A stretch of DNA of 64,000 nucleotides from DASXHD01 sp038239005 (GCA_038239005.1 JBBSFE010000018.1:1-64000); one strand, 5' to 3'. Counted from the stretch's first letter, positions 32,430 to 42,202 are shown. Notes: generated from the letters alone by a model not told the origin. Translations and numbers: made by a program.

Positions 32430-33805
32430 AGGGGCTCTCGCGAGATGAGCTCGGCGAGTCGCTCGAGCGAAGGTGTGCGATCGGCGATGGCTTGGACGCG
32501 CGCTGCGTGCTCTCGAAGAGCGACACGCTGCGCCGCGACCGATTGCGGGCCGGTGCCGCCGGCGCTTTCTTTGGCATTTGCCGCGCGCGCGGGATCCAGC
32601 ACCAAAAGCGCGGCGGCATCGATTGCAGAATGCACGGATGTGGCGACGTCGGCGGAGATGTCTTTCAGCGCGACGCCCGCATCGACGGCGCGGTGCACGA
32701 GCGCGCCGACCGCGCCGTAGGCTTCGCGAAACGGAACCCCGTTGCGAACGAGCGCTTCGGCGAGATCGGTCGCTTGCGTGAAGCCGGGTTCGAGCATCGC
32801 GCGACCGCGTGCGCCGTCGAAGTGAACGTGTGGCAGCGAGAGCGAGAGGAGCTCGACGGCGTCGCTCGCGCGGCGAGGCGCGGCGAGGAGCGGGCCGCGA
32901 TCTTCTTGTTGGTCGCGGTTGTATCCGCTCGGAAGCCCACGAACGAGGGCGAGCATCGCGGCGACGTCGCCTGCGGCGCCCGCGGCCTTGCCACGCGTGA
33001 GCTCGAACACATCCGGGTTTTTCTTTTGCGGCATCATGCTCGAGCCCGCGGCGATTTCTCCATCGAGCGTGACGAGCGCGAACTCGGCGGTCGAAAAATC
33101 GACGACGTCGGCGGCGATTTGCGCGCACGCGAAGTTGACGCGCGCGCACGCCCATACGAAGTCGAGTGCGAAATCGCGATCGTGCACGGCGTCGAGGGCG
33201 TTCGTGGTGACGCGCGAGAAACCAAGAAGGCGAGCGACGAGCGCGCGATCGATCGGGAGCGACGTGCCCGAGCACGCGCCCGAGCCGAGCGGCGATGCAT
33301 CGGCCGACTCGAGCGCAAACGCGAGCACGTCTGCCGAGCGAAGGAGGGCGCTCGCCCAAGCGCACATGAGAAACATCGCCGTGACGGGTTGAGCACGCTG
33401 CCGATGCGTGTACGCAGGAAGGAGCGCGTCATCGGTGCGCGCGAGGATGGCGTCCGTGAGCGTCGCGACCGATGCGAGGAGCGCGGCCGCGCGCTGGCGC
33501 ACGAAGAGCCGAAGATCGAGCGCGACCTGATCGTTACGCGAGCGCGCCGTGTGGAGATGCGCCGCCGGCTCACCCACGATTTTGCCGAGCGCAGCCTCGA
33601 CGGCCATGTGCACGTCCTCTTCCGCGGGAAGCGCCGAGGCCTCGAGCGCGAGAAGGGCGTCGCGCAGAACGCGTGCATTATGCACGGAAATGATGCCCGT
33701 TTTCCCGAGCATCACGGCGTGGGCTGCGCTGCCGAGCACGTCCTCGCGGAAGAACGAAAGATCGCTCTCGAGCGAGCTCGTGAGGCGCACGAGGTCGGGC
33801 AGCAT
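32426..33805 (-). CDS. argH: Argininosuccinate lyase
   Basis: Cleaves argininosuccinate to arginine and fumarate. Conserved blocks are HTARSRNDQVALDLRLF, YTHRQRAQPVT and the signature GSSMMPQKKNPD. The start is set at 33805 (MLPDLVRL), giving 459 residues, the usual length, and leaving 88 bases for divergent promoters with argG. An ATG at 33904 would overlap the argG start in the opposite direction and add 33 residues without family similarity. The usual N-terminal LWGGRF motif is absent with either start, so the N-terminus is atypical. Confidence 0.92.
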   Translation of the reverse strand: MLPDLVRLTSSLESDLSFFREDVLGSAAHAVMLGKTGIISVHNARVLRDALLALEASALPAEEDVHMAVEAALGKIVGEPAAHLHTARSRNDQVALDLRLFVRQRAAALLASVATLTDAILARTDDALLPAYTHRQRAQPVTAMFLMCAWASALLRSADVLAFALESADASPLGSGACSGTSLPIDRALVARLLGFSRVTTNALDAVHDRDFALDFVWACARVNFACAQIAADVVDFSTAEFALVTLDGEIAAGSSMMPQKKNPDVFELTRGKAAGAAGDVAAMLALVRGLPSGYNRDQQEDRGPLLAAPRRASDAVELLSLSLPHVHFDGARGRAMLEPGFTQATDLAEALVRNGVPFREAYGAVGALVHRAVDAGVALKDISADVATSVHSAIDAAALLVLDPARAANAKESAGGTGPQSVAAQRVALREHAARVQAIADRTPSLERLAELISREPL

Positions 33806-33893
33806 CGCGCCGCCCGTTGCCGAAGTCCGCGCGATTCCCTGGGCCACGCGGCGTTCATACACTGCGCGCCAAGCCCGTGCTAGACCGCCGCGC
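33806..33893. promoter_or_regulatory. Divergent argH/argG intergenic region
   Basis: These 88 bases separate argH (-) from argG (+). A -10-like TACACT at 33858-33863 lies 30 bases before the argG ATG, but no matching -35 is evident. I see no ArgR box (TGAATA-type dyad) beyond a lone TTCATA half-site. Confidence 0.35.
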
Positions 33894-35186
33894 ATGTCGC
33901 GCATTCACCGCACGCTTCCGCCGAAAGGGACTCGCATTGGCCTCGCCTATTCGGGCGGCCTCGATACGCGTACGGCCGTCGCGTACATGGCTCGCGAAGG
34001 TCTCGACGTCTACGGGTACACCGCGGACCTAGGCCAACCGGACGAAAAAGATCCCGCGACGATCCCGCCCACGGCGCTCGCCCACGGCGCGAAGAAGGCG
34101 CGCCTCCTCGATGTGCGCGAACCGCTCGCCAAAGAAGGCATCATCGCCATTCAGTGCGGCGCGTTTCACTTGATGACGGCAGGCCGCCGCTACTTCAACA
34201 CGACGCCGCTCGGCCGCGCCGTCACGGCGACCGCCATCGCGCGTGCCATGAAGGAGGACGACGTTCACGTCTTCTCCGACGGCTCTACACACAAGGGAAA
34301 CGACATCCAGCGTTTCTTCCGATACGGCGTGATGGTCGACCCCGAGCTCGCCATTTACAAACCGTGGCTCGACGCCGCGTTCGTGAAGAAGCTCGGCGGC
34401 CGCAAAGAGATGAGCGAGTACCTCGCGTCGCTCGGCATGCCCTACGGCACGAGCGTCGAGAAGGCGTACAGCACCGATTGCAACATGCTCGGCGCAACGC
34501 ACGAAGCGAAAGACCTCGAGCGTCTCGATGTCGGCATGCACGCAGTCGATCCGATCATGGGCGTGCCCCACTGGCGCGCGGATACGAAGATCGAGCCCGA
34601 GTCGGTAGAGGTCGTCTTCGAAAACGGCGTACCGAAATCGATCGCCGAGCACTCCTTCACGACCACGTGGCAATGCATGCAGTTTGCAAACACCATCGGC
34701 GGCAAGCACGGGCTCGGCACGAGCGACCAAATCGAAAACCGCGTCGTCGACGCGAAATCGCGCGGGATTTACGAGGCACCAGGCATGGCGCTCCTGTCGA
34801 TCGCCTACGAGCGCATCGTCTCCGCGGTGCACAACGAAAACACGATGGAGCTTTTCGCGACGCTCGGGCGCCGGCTCGGGCGGCTCCTCTATGAAGGGCG
34901 CTGGTACGATCCAGAGGCGCAGCTCTTGAAGGAAGCGCTCGTGCGCTGGGTGGCGACGCCCATCTCTGGCGCGGTCACGATCGAGCTTCGCCGCGGCGAC
35001 GACTACAGCATCCTCCGCACACGAGCAGACAACGCCGCCTACGATCCCGAGAAGCTCTCGATGGAGCGCTCGGCGACGGCGTTCTCACCGGAAGATCGGA
35101 TCGGCGCGCTCGAGGTGCAGAGCCTCGGCGTTCTCGACAATCGCGCGCTCCTTCTTGCACTCGATCGCTCGGGCGTGCGCTTCTGA
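33894..35186 (+). CDS. argG: Argininosuccinate synthase, E. coli-type
   Basis: Joins citrulline and aspartate with ATP. The 430-residue protein belongs to the longer class typified by E. coli (447 residues) rather than the common 400-residue class: LAYSGGLDTRTAVAYM (P-loop), GYTADLGQPDEKDP, CGAFH, YFNTTPLGRAVTATA, GDGSTxKGND-like SDGSTHKGNDIQRF, and STDCNMLGATHEAKDLE. The start at 33894 gives MSRIHRTLPPKGTRIGLAYSGG. It converges with the PknK-like kinase gene. Confidence 0.95.
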   Translation: MSRIHRTLPPKGTRIGLAYSGGLDTRTAVAYMAREGLDVYGYTADLGQPDEKDPATIPPTALAHGAKKARLLDVREPLAKEGIIAIQCGAFHLMTAGRRYFNTTPLGRAVTATAIARAMKEDDVHVFSDGSTHKGNDIQRFFRYGVMVDPELAIYKPWLDAAFVKKLGGRKEMSEYLASLGMPYGTSVEKAYSTDCNMLGATHEAKDLERLDVGMHAVDPIMGVPHWRADTKIEPESVEVVFENGVPKSIAEHSFTTTWQCMQFANTIGGKHGLGTSDQIENRVVDAKSRGIYEAPGMALLSIAYERIVSAVHNENTMELFATLGRRLGRLLYEGRWYDPEAQLLKEALVRWVATPISGAVTIELRRGDDYSILRTRADNAAYDPEKLSMERSATAFSPEDRIGALEVQSLGVLDNRALLLALDRSGVRF

Positions 35187-35226
35187 GCTTCCGTGAAACG
35201 GTCGCAGGGAATTTGGGAAATGCGTC

Positions 35227-38200
35227 CTAAGGCGCGAGAACGGCGGCGAGCGCTTCTGGGTCGGCGACGCCTTGCGTCTTCATCCATTCGCGCGCGTACG
35301 CGACGGTGGCGCGGCCCTCGTCGCCGCCCTTGATCTTGCCGAGCCTGAATCGCGCGACGGCCGCGTGGAGTGACATGTCGCATTGATCGTAGTCGTGCGC
35401 GGCTTGCTCGAACGACGTCGCGGCGCGACCCGCGTCACCGAGGGCGTGACCGAGGCAACCGCGGAGCATCGCTGCATCGGCGAGGGCCCATGGCGCGCCG
35501 CATCGTGCGAGGTCGTTCGTGAAGTGCGCGGCTTCGTCCAAGAGAGTGCGGTTTTGCCCGCTCGCACGTGCGCCGGCGAGAGCCGCACGCGCGCGCAGGC
35601 CGACCATCGTGATGCGTTGAAGTTGAATGCGAAGAAGCTGGCCGCGCTCGATGTCACTCCATCGCTCGGTGATGCGCTCGTGAGCTCGGGCGACGTCGCC
35701 CGTATAGAGATCGATCCGCACGCGTGCCGTGAGTCGATGAATGTGCGGCAGCGGGCGATCGCTCTCTTGCTCGAGGCTGTCGAGTTCACGGCGTGCGCCG
35801 TCGACGTCGCCCAGCGCGAGCCACACGAGGTTCAAATCGCCGGTGCGGAGCCCGTTTTGAAGGAAGCGGTCACTGCGCGATTCTGCGTCGGCGAGACATT
35901 CGGGGAGCTCTGCGCGAAGCGCGCCGATTTGTCCGAGCTGCACGAGCGCGCGCAGCGAGTAGACCGTTGCCGCGTCGATTTCCCACGTCGACGATGGCGA
36001 ATGCTCGCGTAAAAGCCGGAGTGCATCCTCGCAGCGCGCGCGCGAGGCGAGCCAGTAGCCGCACAAGTTGAGCGCGACGCCTTCACCCGCGATCACGTGA
36101 CCAATGACGCGCGGATCGCCGACTTCGATCGCGAGAGCCCGCGCCGCCTCGAAGAGCGCATTCCAGCGCTCGCGCGATGACTCGCCGGTTGTTGCGAGGA
36201 ATGCGCCTTCGTTCGTGAGAGCGCGCGCGACGCGACCCGGATCGCCTGCGGCGAGCGCGAGCAAGAGGCCACGCGCTTGAAGCTCGGCGCCGCGCAGGGT
36301 GTCGACGAACGCGAGGCCCGCAGACGCCGTGAAGCATGCATCGACGCGCGCGAGATCGCGCGGCGGCGCCGCGTGACGCTTGAAGCGCAACCCGCGCAAC
36401 CGAAGACGCGCATGATGCAGCGCGAGCGATAGGACCGCGCGTCGGGGGGAAGCGGCGATCTTCAGATCCAGCTCGCGCATGACGTCGTCCATCACGACCA
36501 TGCCTTCGCGCGTGTGCCCCGTCGTGAGCAAGTGGTGCGCCGCGCGACGGCGGAAATCGAGCGCTTCGGCGGCATCGGCCGAGACCGCAGCGGTGCGCAT
36601 GTACGCGTCGGCCGCAGCGGGTCCGCGGCCCGTGCTCGCGAGCGCGATCGCGAGCTTGAGGAGGGCATCCTTGGTGGCGGCCTCGGGTTGCATCGCGAGT
36701 GCCCACTCGTAAAGACGCGATGCGCGATCGAACGCGAGCTGCGCGCTCGCGGCATCTGCGGCGCGCATTGCGTAGGCCGCTGCTTTCGAGAGATCGCCTG
36801 CGCCGCGATGATGCTCGGCAAGCGCTTCGAGATCCGAATCTTTGCTTTGCTCGAGCGCCGCGGCGATGCGCGCGTGAATCTCCGCCTCCGAGCCCGGCAA
36901 GTGGGCGAGCACCGCTTGCCTCACGCGATCGTGGTACGCCTCGACCGCTACGCGATCGCGCATTCGTGTGGTTCGCACGAGCCGTTCGAATCGGAGCTTC
37001 GATACGAGCTCGTCGAGCGCGCTTGGCGAGTCGAGCCCGCATGCGGCCGCGGCCGCTTCGTAGGCGAGCGGCCCGCGCGCGACCGAGAGAACCTCGAGCA
37101 GCCTGCGTTCGGGATCTTCCGTCGCTTGTATGCGACTCCAGAGCGCGTCTTCGAGGCGAATCGCTTTGCGCGCGCGACCCGTCCACGCGTGGCGCACGAG
37201 CTCGTCGATGAAGAGAGGGTGCCCCGCGGCTTCGCGCACGATGGCATCGGCCGTGCTCTCGGGGACGTTCCCGCTCGCGTGCGCGCGCTCCATCAGAGCG
37301 TCGGCGAGCGCGCGACTCTCCGTTTCATCGAGCGGCTCGAGATGAACGATGCGCACGTCGCCGGGCATCGTGCTCGACCCGACGTTGAGCCGACTCTGCG
37401 GCAGCGACGCGGGTGGCCCATCACGCTTGGCGCGCGCCGCTTCGCGTTCGGTGCGCACGGTAGCAAGAAGCAACATCGAGGCAGAGGGTGGCCGCATCAC
37501 TTCGCGGAGAAGAAGCAGGCTGTCGGCGTCGGCCCACTGCAAATCGTCGATCAACATTACGACGAAGTGCTCCTCCGCGAGCGAGTGCAACAAATCGCGC
37601 ATCGCGAAAAACACACGCGCGCGACGCTCGAGCGGATCGAGCATCGACGACGCCGCGCTCGCCGGCTCTTCGGTCGTCGTCGGGACAGACTGAAGGCGCT
37701 CGAGAACCGGGAAGGCGCGGCCGAGTCGCGATGCGGTCGGTGGCATCAACGAGGCGAGCTGCGAGCGCGGCATGCGAAGCAAGTAACGCCCGAGCGCGTC
37801 GATGACGCCATCGACCGCCTTGTACGGAACCGACTCGCGCTCGTAACAGCGCCCCTTCAGCACGATCACGTTCGGATCACTGCGCGACATGTGCTCGACG
37901 AACGTTCGCGCGAGCGCGGTTTTGCCGAGCCCCGATTCGCCGTGGATGTACACCGTGACGCCCGCGCCACGGCGCGCTTGCTCGTACGCGGCTTGAAGCT
38001 GCTCGAGCTCGAGCTTGCGCCCTACAAACACGGCTCCTTCGCCCGATGGCGGCATGAGCGAAACACGCGCAGCCGGCGCGAGACCGAGCCGCTTGATGAT
38101 GTCCTCGCCGGTCGGCCGCGCAGCGGGATCGGGCGCGAGCAAATCGATGCAGAGTGCATCCAAATCTTCTGGCGCATCACGCGCGACATCGCGCGGGCGT

Positions 38201-38976
38201 GGAGGCGCCGCGGTTCGCTTCGTCGTGAGGACTTCGTACGCGCTTCCGAAGAAGGGAATTTCGCCGGTGAGCGCTTCGTAAAGCATCACGCCGACGGCGT
38301 ACCAATCCGCGGCGGGTCCCACGGTTCCGCCCGAGGCTTGTTCGGGCGCCATGTACGCGATCGTTCCTGCGATGCCGTCACCCGTGCCTTGCGTCGCGAC
38401 GTCCATGACCAAACCGAAATCCACGATGACGACGCGAGCCTCTTGCCCCTCGCGCGCTTCGACGATCACGTTGGTTGGTTTGACGTCGCGATGTACTTTG
38501 CCGGCGGCATGAAGTGCCGCAAGCCCGCGCACGAGCTGAGCGAGCGCTGCACGAAGGCGCGCTTCATCGAGCTTGCCCGGCTTGGTTTGCGCGACCGCCG
38601 ATCCGCGAAGCGACGTCGCGGCGACGGTGTCGGCTGCGTGCAGGCTCTCGGTGGAGTTTTGGGCGATCGATTCCGTCGCGATGCCCGGGCGCACGTACGA
38701 CAAGAAGTCGACGCCATCGAGTAGCTCCATCGTGAAAAAATAGTGGCCGCCCTCGGTGAGCAGCTCACCGAAACGCACGAGGTTCTCGTGATGAATGTCG
38801 GCGAGCGCGCGAAACTCCGCCTTGAACCGGATGATGGACGACGCATCGAGATTTCGGAGCGTCTTCAACGCGACGCGCGCGCCGCGTTCGACGTCGGTCG
38901 CCTCGTAGACCACGCCCATCCCGCCGCTGCCAATCGGCCGCTCGACACGAAAGCGAGCCGTGCCGGGAAAGTCCAT
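35227..38976 (-). CDS. PknK-like Ser/Thr kinase with AAA ATPase and TPR region
   Basis: A 1249-residue multidomain regulator. Residues 8-295 are a Hanks kinase (GSGGMGVVY, Lys38, HRDVKPTN at 162-169, DFG at 186-188), with an insert of about 40 residues between the hinge and catalytic loop. Next is a STAND-type ATPase: GREL-like FVGRKLELEQL (317-327), Walker A GESGLGKT (346-353) and Walker B VVMLIDDLQWAD. The remaining 500 residues are helical TPR-like repeats. No membrane segment. Such proteins (PknK and relatives in myxobacteria) couple sensing by a helical platform to phosphorylation. Final gene of the minus run downstream of cassette B, 63 bases after the Cys-rich lipoprotein. Confidence 0.92.
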   Translation of the reverse strand: MDFPGTARFRVERPIGSGGMGVVYEATDVERGARVALKTLRNLDASSIIRFKAEFRALADIHHENLVRFGELLTEGGHYFFTMELLDGVDFLSYVRPGIATESIAQNSTESLHAADTVAATSLRGSAVAQTKPGKLDEARLRAALAQLVRGLAALHAAGKVHRDVKPTNVIVEAREGQEARVVIVDFGLVMDVATQGTGDGIAGTIAYMAPEQASGGTVGPAADWYAVGVMLYEALTGEIPFFGSAYEVLTTKRTAAPPRPRDVARDAPEDLDALCIDLLAPDPAARPTGEDIIKRLGLAPAARVSLMPPSGEGAVFVGRKLELEQLQAAYEQARRGAGVTVYIHGESGLGKTALARTFVEHMSRSDPNVIVLKGRCYERESVPYKAVDGVIDALGRYLLRMPRSQLASLMPPTASRLGRAFPVLERLQSVPTTTEEPASAASSMLDPLERRARVFFAMRDLLHSLAEEHFVVMLIDDLQWADADSLLLLREVMRPPSASMLLLATVRTEREAARAKRDGPPASLPQSRLNVGSSTMPGDVRIVHLEPLDETESRALADALMERAHASGNVPESTADAIVREAAGHPLFIDELVRHAWTGRARKAIRLEDALWSRIQATEDPERRLLEVLSVARGPLAYEAAAAACGLDSPSALDELVSKLRFERLVRTTRMRDRVAVEAYHDRVRQAVLAHLPGSEAEIHARIAAALEQSKDSDLEALAEHHRGAGDLSKAAAYAMRAADAASAQLAFDRASRLYEWALAMQPEAATKDALLKLAIALASTGRGPAAADAYMRTAAVSADAAEALDFRRRAAHHLLTTGHTREGMVVMDDVMRELDLKIAASPRRAVLSLALHHARLRLRGLRFKRHAAPPRDLARVDACFTASAGLAFVDTLRGAELQARGLLLALAAGDPGRVARALTNEGAFLATTGESSRERWNALFEAARALAIEVGDPRVIGHVIAGEGVALNLCGYWLASRARCEDALRLLREHSPSSTWEIDAATVYSLRALVQLGQIGALRAELPECLADAESRSDRFLQNGLRTGDLNLVWLALGDVDGARRELDSLEQESDRPLPHIHRLTARVRIDLYTGDVARAHERITERWSDIERGQLLRIQLQRITMVGLRARAALAGARASGQNRTLLDEAAHFTNDLARCGAPWALADAAMLRGCLGHALGDAGRAATSFEQAAHDYDQCDMSLHAAVARFRLGKIKGGDEGRATVAYAREWMKTQGVADPEALAAVLAP

Positions 38977-39039
38977 TAATTCAAAGCCCAGTTGAGCTGA
39001 CGGTGTGGCGACTTGCTCGCTTCAAGTGACATCTGCCCC

Positions 39040-39744
39040 CTAGTTAGGACACGAAGATGCGCACTGCGACCACAAACATTGTGCGAGGCCGCCTTCGGCT
39101 TGGGAAATGCCGCTGCAATCGGCCGTGACGCACGTGCTCGACCCAACGGGCGTCGCGCAGGCCGAGAGATCGCTGGCGATATCGTTACAGTAGTAGTCGC
39201 TGCCCGCCATGATGTCTTGGCATGGCGAGTTCGCGATGCTCATCGCCTTGTAGAGGCACGCGCCGCACCCGCCAGCGTCTTCGAGAGGTGTCTTGTCGGT
39301 GTCGCAGACTTTGACGCTCGTCGAGCAGGTGCGGCAGTCACCTTTGCAATAGTCGCGGACGCAAAGCGTGACGTTGTTCTCGGCGGCGGCTTGCGTCGTG
39401 ACGGAGCTCGCGTACGTGCCGCCGTCGACGAAGAACTGCGAGCAGTTGTCGGAGTAGTTGTAGCCGACGCTCGGGTCGGTGGCGCACGCGCGCACCTCGG
39501 AGGGGAGCGTGCTTTGCGTGCTGAAGCCGCACACCGCAGAGAGCGAACGAATCGGTGAGCACTCGGACGTCGTGCACTCGCATTGCGTTGCAATGCAGTT
39601 GCCGCACGCGTTCGAAGGAAGGTTGAAGCAACCACCTTGTGCCGGCCCAGCGCCTTCTTTTCCGTTGAGGGTGACGACGACGAACGCCGTGCACCCACCG
39701 GCGACGATCGCAAAACCGGCAAGCATGACTGCGTGGCGCAACAT
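39040..39744 (-). CDS. Cysteine-rich lipoprotein (cassette B)
   Basis: A 234-residue predicted lipoprotein with lipobox AGGC (Cys18). The mature part has about 24 cysteines in closely spaced pairs (ACGNCIATQCECTTSEC; GDCRTCSTSVKVC; GGCGAC), so it is probably disulfide cross-linked. It would be a natural client of an envelope oxidase such as the VKOR fusion at 6077. No known family. The start overlaps the upstream TPR gene stop by 1 nt (TGATG). Confidence 0.78.
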   Translation of the reverse strand: MLRHAVMLAGFAIVAGGCTAFVVVTLNGKEGAGPAQGGCFNLPSNACGNCIATQCECTTSECSPIRSLSAVCGFSTQSTLPSEVRACATDPSVGYNYSDNCSQFFVDGGTYASSVTTQAAAENNVTLCVRDYCKGDCRTCSTSVKVCDTDKTPLEDAGGCGACLYKAMSIANSPCQDIMAGSDYYCNDIASDLSACATPVGSSTCVTADCSGISQAEGGLAQCLWSQCASSCPN

Positions 39745-40826
39745 CAGAAGCGCCCCACGGCTGAAAAGACGCCACCGCCGCCATGCGTTGGCGAAAAGCC
39801 AACGGTGACGGGCGAGTTTTCGGAGTAGCTCGGGATTGCGATGGCCGCGATGAAGCAGATGATCGCCGTGCCCCACAAAACGTCGGTGGCGATTGCAAAT
39901 CCGATGGCGAGGTTCTTGTTGTTGTTGAAGGTGGAGTCGCACCCGGAATCGGTGCAGGCGTCTTGTGCGCTCTTCATGAAGTCGAGGGCGATGAATCCGG
40001 GAATGAGCCCGAGCCCGCCGAGCACCGCAGCCGTGTAATAGAGGCCGGCCTTCGTCGGGAGGTTCGAGTGGCGCATCGCGGTGTACTGGTACCCGTTGTT
40101 GTCGAGGAAGCCTTGTTGTTGTTGTTGCTGTTGCTGTTGTTGTTGTTGCTGTTGTTGAACGACAACTTGCTGCTGCTGCGTGTTGATCGTGACGTGTGCT
40201 TCGACGCCGGGTGACATCGTCACCTCTTTGCGATCGCCCTCGCGCAGCGGAATCGTTTGCTCGGCTTTTACGTCGCCGTCGATCTGAAGTTGGACGACGT
40301 GGTTGCCCGGGTTGAGTCGCCGCGGAACCATGAGCGCATCGTGACGAACGGCTTCACCATCGACGTGGATTTGGCCGCTTCCGGTGAGGTGAATCATGAG
40401 CTGCGGGATGCGCGTCTCGAGATCGGCGGCTTGTGCGTCGGCGTCGCTGCGTGCCTTTCGCGCTTCGGCCGATTCGTTTGGGCGCGCGGGGAGCTGCACC
40501 GCGGCAACGAACGCAGCACGCGCGCCCACGAGATCGCCCAACGTGCGAAGCGTGCGACCGAGCTCGAATCCGATGCGCGGCGTGGGCACGAGCGCATACG
40601 CCGCTTTGAAGCGACCCACGGCCGCGCCCATGTCGCGCTGCCGATCGCGAAGATCGAGCCCTTGAAGAAACGCAGCGCGCGCGGTTTCTACGTCGACGGT
40701 GGATGCATCTTGCGCGAGCGCATGCGTTGTCACGCTGAGGCTCGCGGAGAGCGTGACGATGACGGCAGGCGCGAGAAAAGCAATGGAACGCACGCCTCTT
40801 GGATAGCGCAAAGCGGGGTGTCTCAA
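39744..40826 (-). CDS. Exported TPR/PEGA protein with polyglutamine tract and C-terminal helices
   Basis: The 360-residue protein has a signal peptide (cleavage near ALAQD, residue 39), a TPR-like region (about 45-115), a PEGA-like beta region (130-205: LMIHLTGSGQIHVDGEAV, RRLNPGNHVVQLQIDG), a polyglutamine run Gln224-Gln238 preceded by QQQQVVV, and two membrane helices (about 265-285 and 310-335). Apart from the polyglutamine it matches the layout of the TPR protein at 28925. ATGA overlap with the upstream kinase. Runs of pure glutamine are rare in bacteria. Function unknown. Confidence 0.8.
   Translation of the reverse strand: MRHPALRYPRGVRSIAFLAPAVIVTLSASLSVTTHALAQDASTVDVETARAAFLQGLDLRDRQRDMGAAVGRFKAAYALVPTPRIGFELGRTLRTLGDLVGARAAFVAAVQLPARPNESAEARKARSDADAQAADLETRIPQLMIHLTGSGQIHVDGEAVRHDALMVPRRLNPGNHVVQLQIDGDVKAEQTIPLREGDRKEVTMSPGVEAHVTINTQQQQVVVQQQQQQQQQQQQQQQGFLDNNGYQYTAMRHSNLPTKAGLYYTAAVLGGLGLIPGFIALDFMKSAQDACTDSGCDSTFNNNKNLAIGFAIATDVLWGTAIICFIAAIAIPSYSENSPVTVGFSPTHGGGGVFSAVGRF
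40113..40157 (-). repeat. CAA/CAG repeat encoding 15 glutamines
   Basis: Fifteen consecutive glutamine codons, twelve CAA and three CAG, so the tract is AT-richer than its surroundings. Four more Gln codons lie just upstream after a Val-Val-Val spacer. The mix of CAA and CAG argues that the tract has been kept for some time rather than being a fresh slippage product. Confidence 0.95.
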
Positions 40827-42202
40827 AAGATGTCCGGTTTCTGCATGGGCGGTGGCTCAGGCGGTTTTTCGCGCGTGATCGGCGGTGTGGTGCTCGCGGG
40901 AGGCGGTGGCTGCGCATGGATGTTCGTGCGAACCGGCGGCGGCGGGTTTGCTGCCGCCTCCGTGTGGACGACGAGCGGCGCGAGCTCGGTGGGTCGCGCT
41001 TCGAGCGTCGTCTGTGGCGCGGCGAGCGCGGGTCGGTCGGGTGCAGTCGACGCCGAAGGAGCACGTGCGCGCATTGCGAGCGCGAAAATGGCGATCGCCA
41101 CGCACGTGACGACACCCGCAAGAGCGAGCGCGAGCCCGATCCAAACCATGGAGCTCGAGCTCGAGCCTTTGCGCGTTGCCGACCACGAAGGATTCGTCGC
41201 TGCGTACGGCGTGACGTTGTCGATCACGGGCGAGTGGATGTCGAGCGGTGGCACGACGTGTGCGCGCTCCGTGCGAGGAATGAGTCGCCTTGCGCGCTCG
41301 GCCGACATCGTCGCGCCTTGCCCACCAAAGGGCGCGAGCGCCTCTGCGAGATCGGCAACGGAAGCAAACCGCTTCACGCGATCTTTCTCGAGGCACCGCG
41401 ACACGACGAGCTCGAGCCCGCGCGGAACATCGGCACGCGTTTGAGCCATCGGCGCGTGCGGCTCTTGAAGGATGCGTGCGCAGAGCTCGGCCATCGTCGT
41501 GCCGAGAAACGGCCCGTGCCCAGTTAAAAGTTGGTACAGCGCGACGCCCAGCGCCCACACATCGGTCCGCCCATCGACCTCGCGCGAGCTCACCATCTGC
41601 TCGGGCGCCATGTACATCGGCGAGCCGAGCACGGTGCTCGTCGTGGTCATGCCTGCGTCGGTCATGTTGGGACCGATGGCTTTCGAGATGCCGAAGTCGA
41701 GCACCTTCACGAGCGCTGTGCCGTCGGGTCGCCGCGTGAGAAACAAATTCGCAGGCTGGAGATCGCGGTGAATGATGCCGAGCGTGTGCGCTTCCGCGAT
41801 CGCCTCGATGGCTTGCGCGATGTAACCCGTTGCATCGGCGACCGGAAGCGGACCCGACGCGCGAAGCACGGCCGCGAGATCGCGACCTTCGAGATATTCC
41901 ATCACCATGAACGGCGCGCCCGCGACGAGCGGAACGCCAAGCATGCTCTGGAGCGGAACCGCCGCCGCATCGACGACGCCAACATCGCTCACGCGCGCAA
42001 CGTGCTCGCTCTTGATGCGCACGGCCGAGCGCGCTTCCCGCTGAAACCGCGTCACGGTCTCTGCGCTCGCGAGCGCTTCAGGCAAAAGCAACTTGATCGC
42101 GACGCGTTCGTCGAGTGCGACGTGCGTCGCGAGCACGACGACGCCCATGCCGCCTTGCCCGACAACGCGATCGAGTCGGTACTTTCCGGCGAGGAGTGTC
42201 AT
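40823..42202 (-). CDS. Transmembrane Ser/Thr protein kinase with HRDLQP loop (cassette B)
   Basis: A 459-residue Hanks kinase: G-loop GQGGMGVVV, Lys37 (VAIK), catalytic loop HRDLQPAN (145-152), DFG (169-171) and SPMYMAPEQM. The lysine usual in HRDLKP is Gln149, while Asp147 and Asn152 remain. That lysine contacts the gamma-phosphate, so activity may be reduced, though the other core residues are intact. One membrane helix at about 352-377 is followed by a Pro-rich outer tail. Start overlaps the upstream pseudokinase stop (ATGA), suggesting the two are made together. Confidence 0.92.
   Translation of the reverse strand: MTLLAGKYRLDRVVGQGGMGVVVLATHVALDERVAIKLLLPEALASAETVTRFQREARSAVRIKSEHVARVSDVGVVDAAAVPLQSMLGVPLVAGAPFMVMEYLEGRDLAAVLRASGPLPVADATGYIAQAIEAIAEAHTLGIIHRDLQPANLFLTRRPDGTALVKVLDFGISKAIGPNMTDAGMTTTSTVLGSPMYMAPEQMVSSREVDGRTDVWALGVALYQLLTGHGPFLGTTMAELCARILQEPHAPMAQTRADVPRGLELVVSRCLEKDRVKRFASVADLAEALAPFGGQGATMSAERARRLIPRTERAHVVPPLDIHSPVIDNVTPYAATNPSWSATRKGSSSSSMVWIGLALALAGVVTCVAIAIFALAMRARAPSASTAPDRPALAAPQTTLEARPTELAPLVVHTEAAANPPPPVRTNIHAQPPPPASTTPPITREKPPEPPPMQKPDIF

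Noticed and set aside
31536..33365. An argF start far upstream, giving 609 residues
   Set aside because: The extra 310 residues lie in another frame of argH and are Arg-rich with no similarity; the ATGA overlap at 32426-32429 supports the short form.
33806..33904. An argH start at 33904
   Set aside because: It would overlap the divergent argG start and add residues without family similarity; 33805 gives the usual length.
36514..38724. A 736-codon + strand frame inside the PknK-like gene
   Set aside because: Antisense shadow of a clearly recognised kinase-ATPase; no motif of its own.
40113..40157. Poly-leucine protein on the + strand opposite the glutamine tract
   Set aside because: A short antisense reading of the CAA/CAG repeat without a start context or homology.
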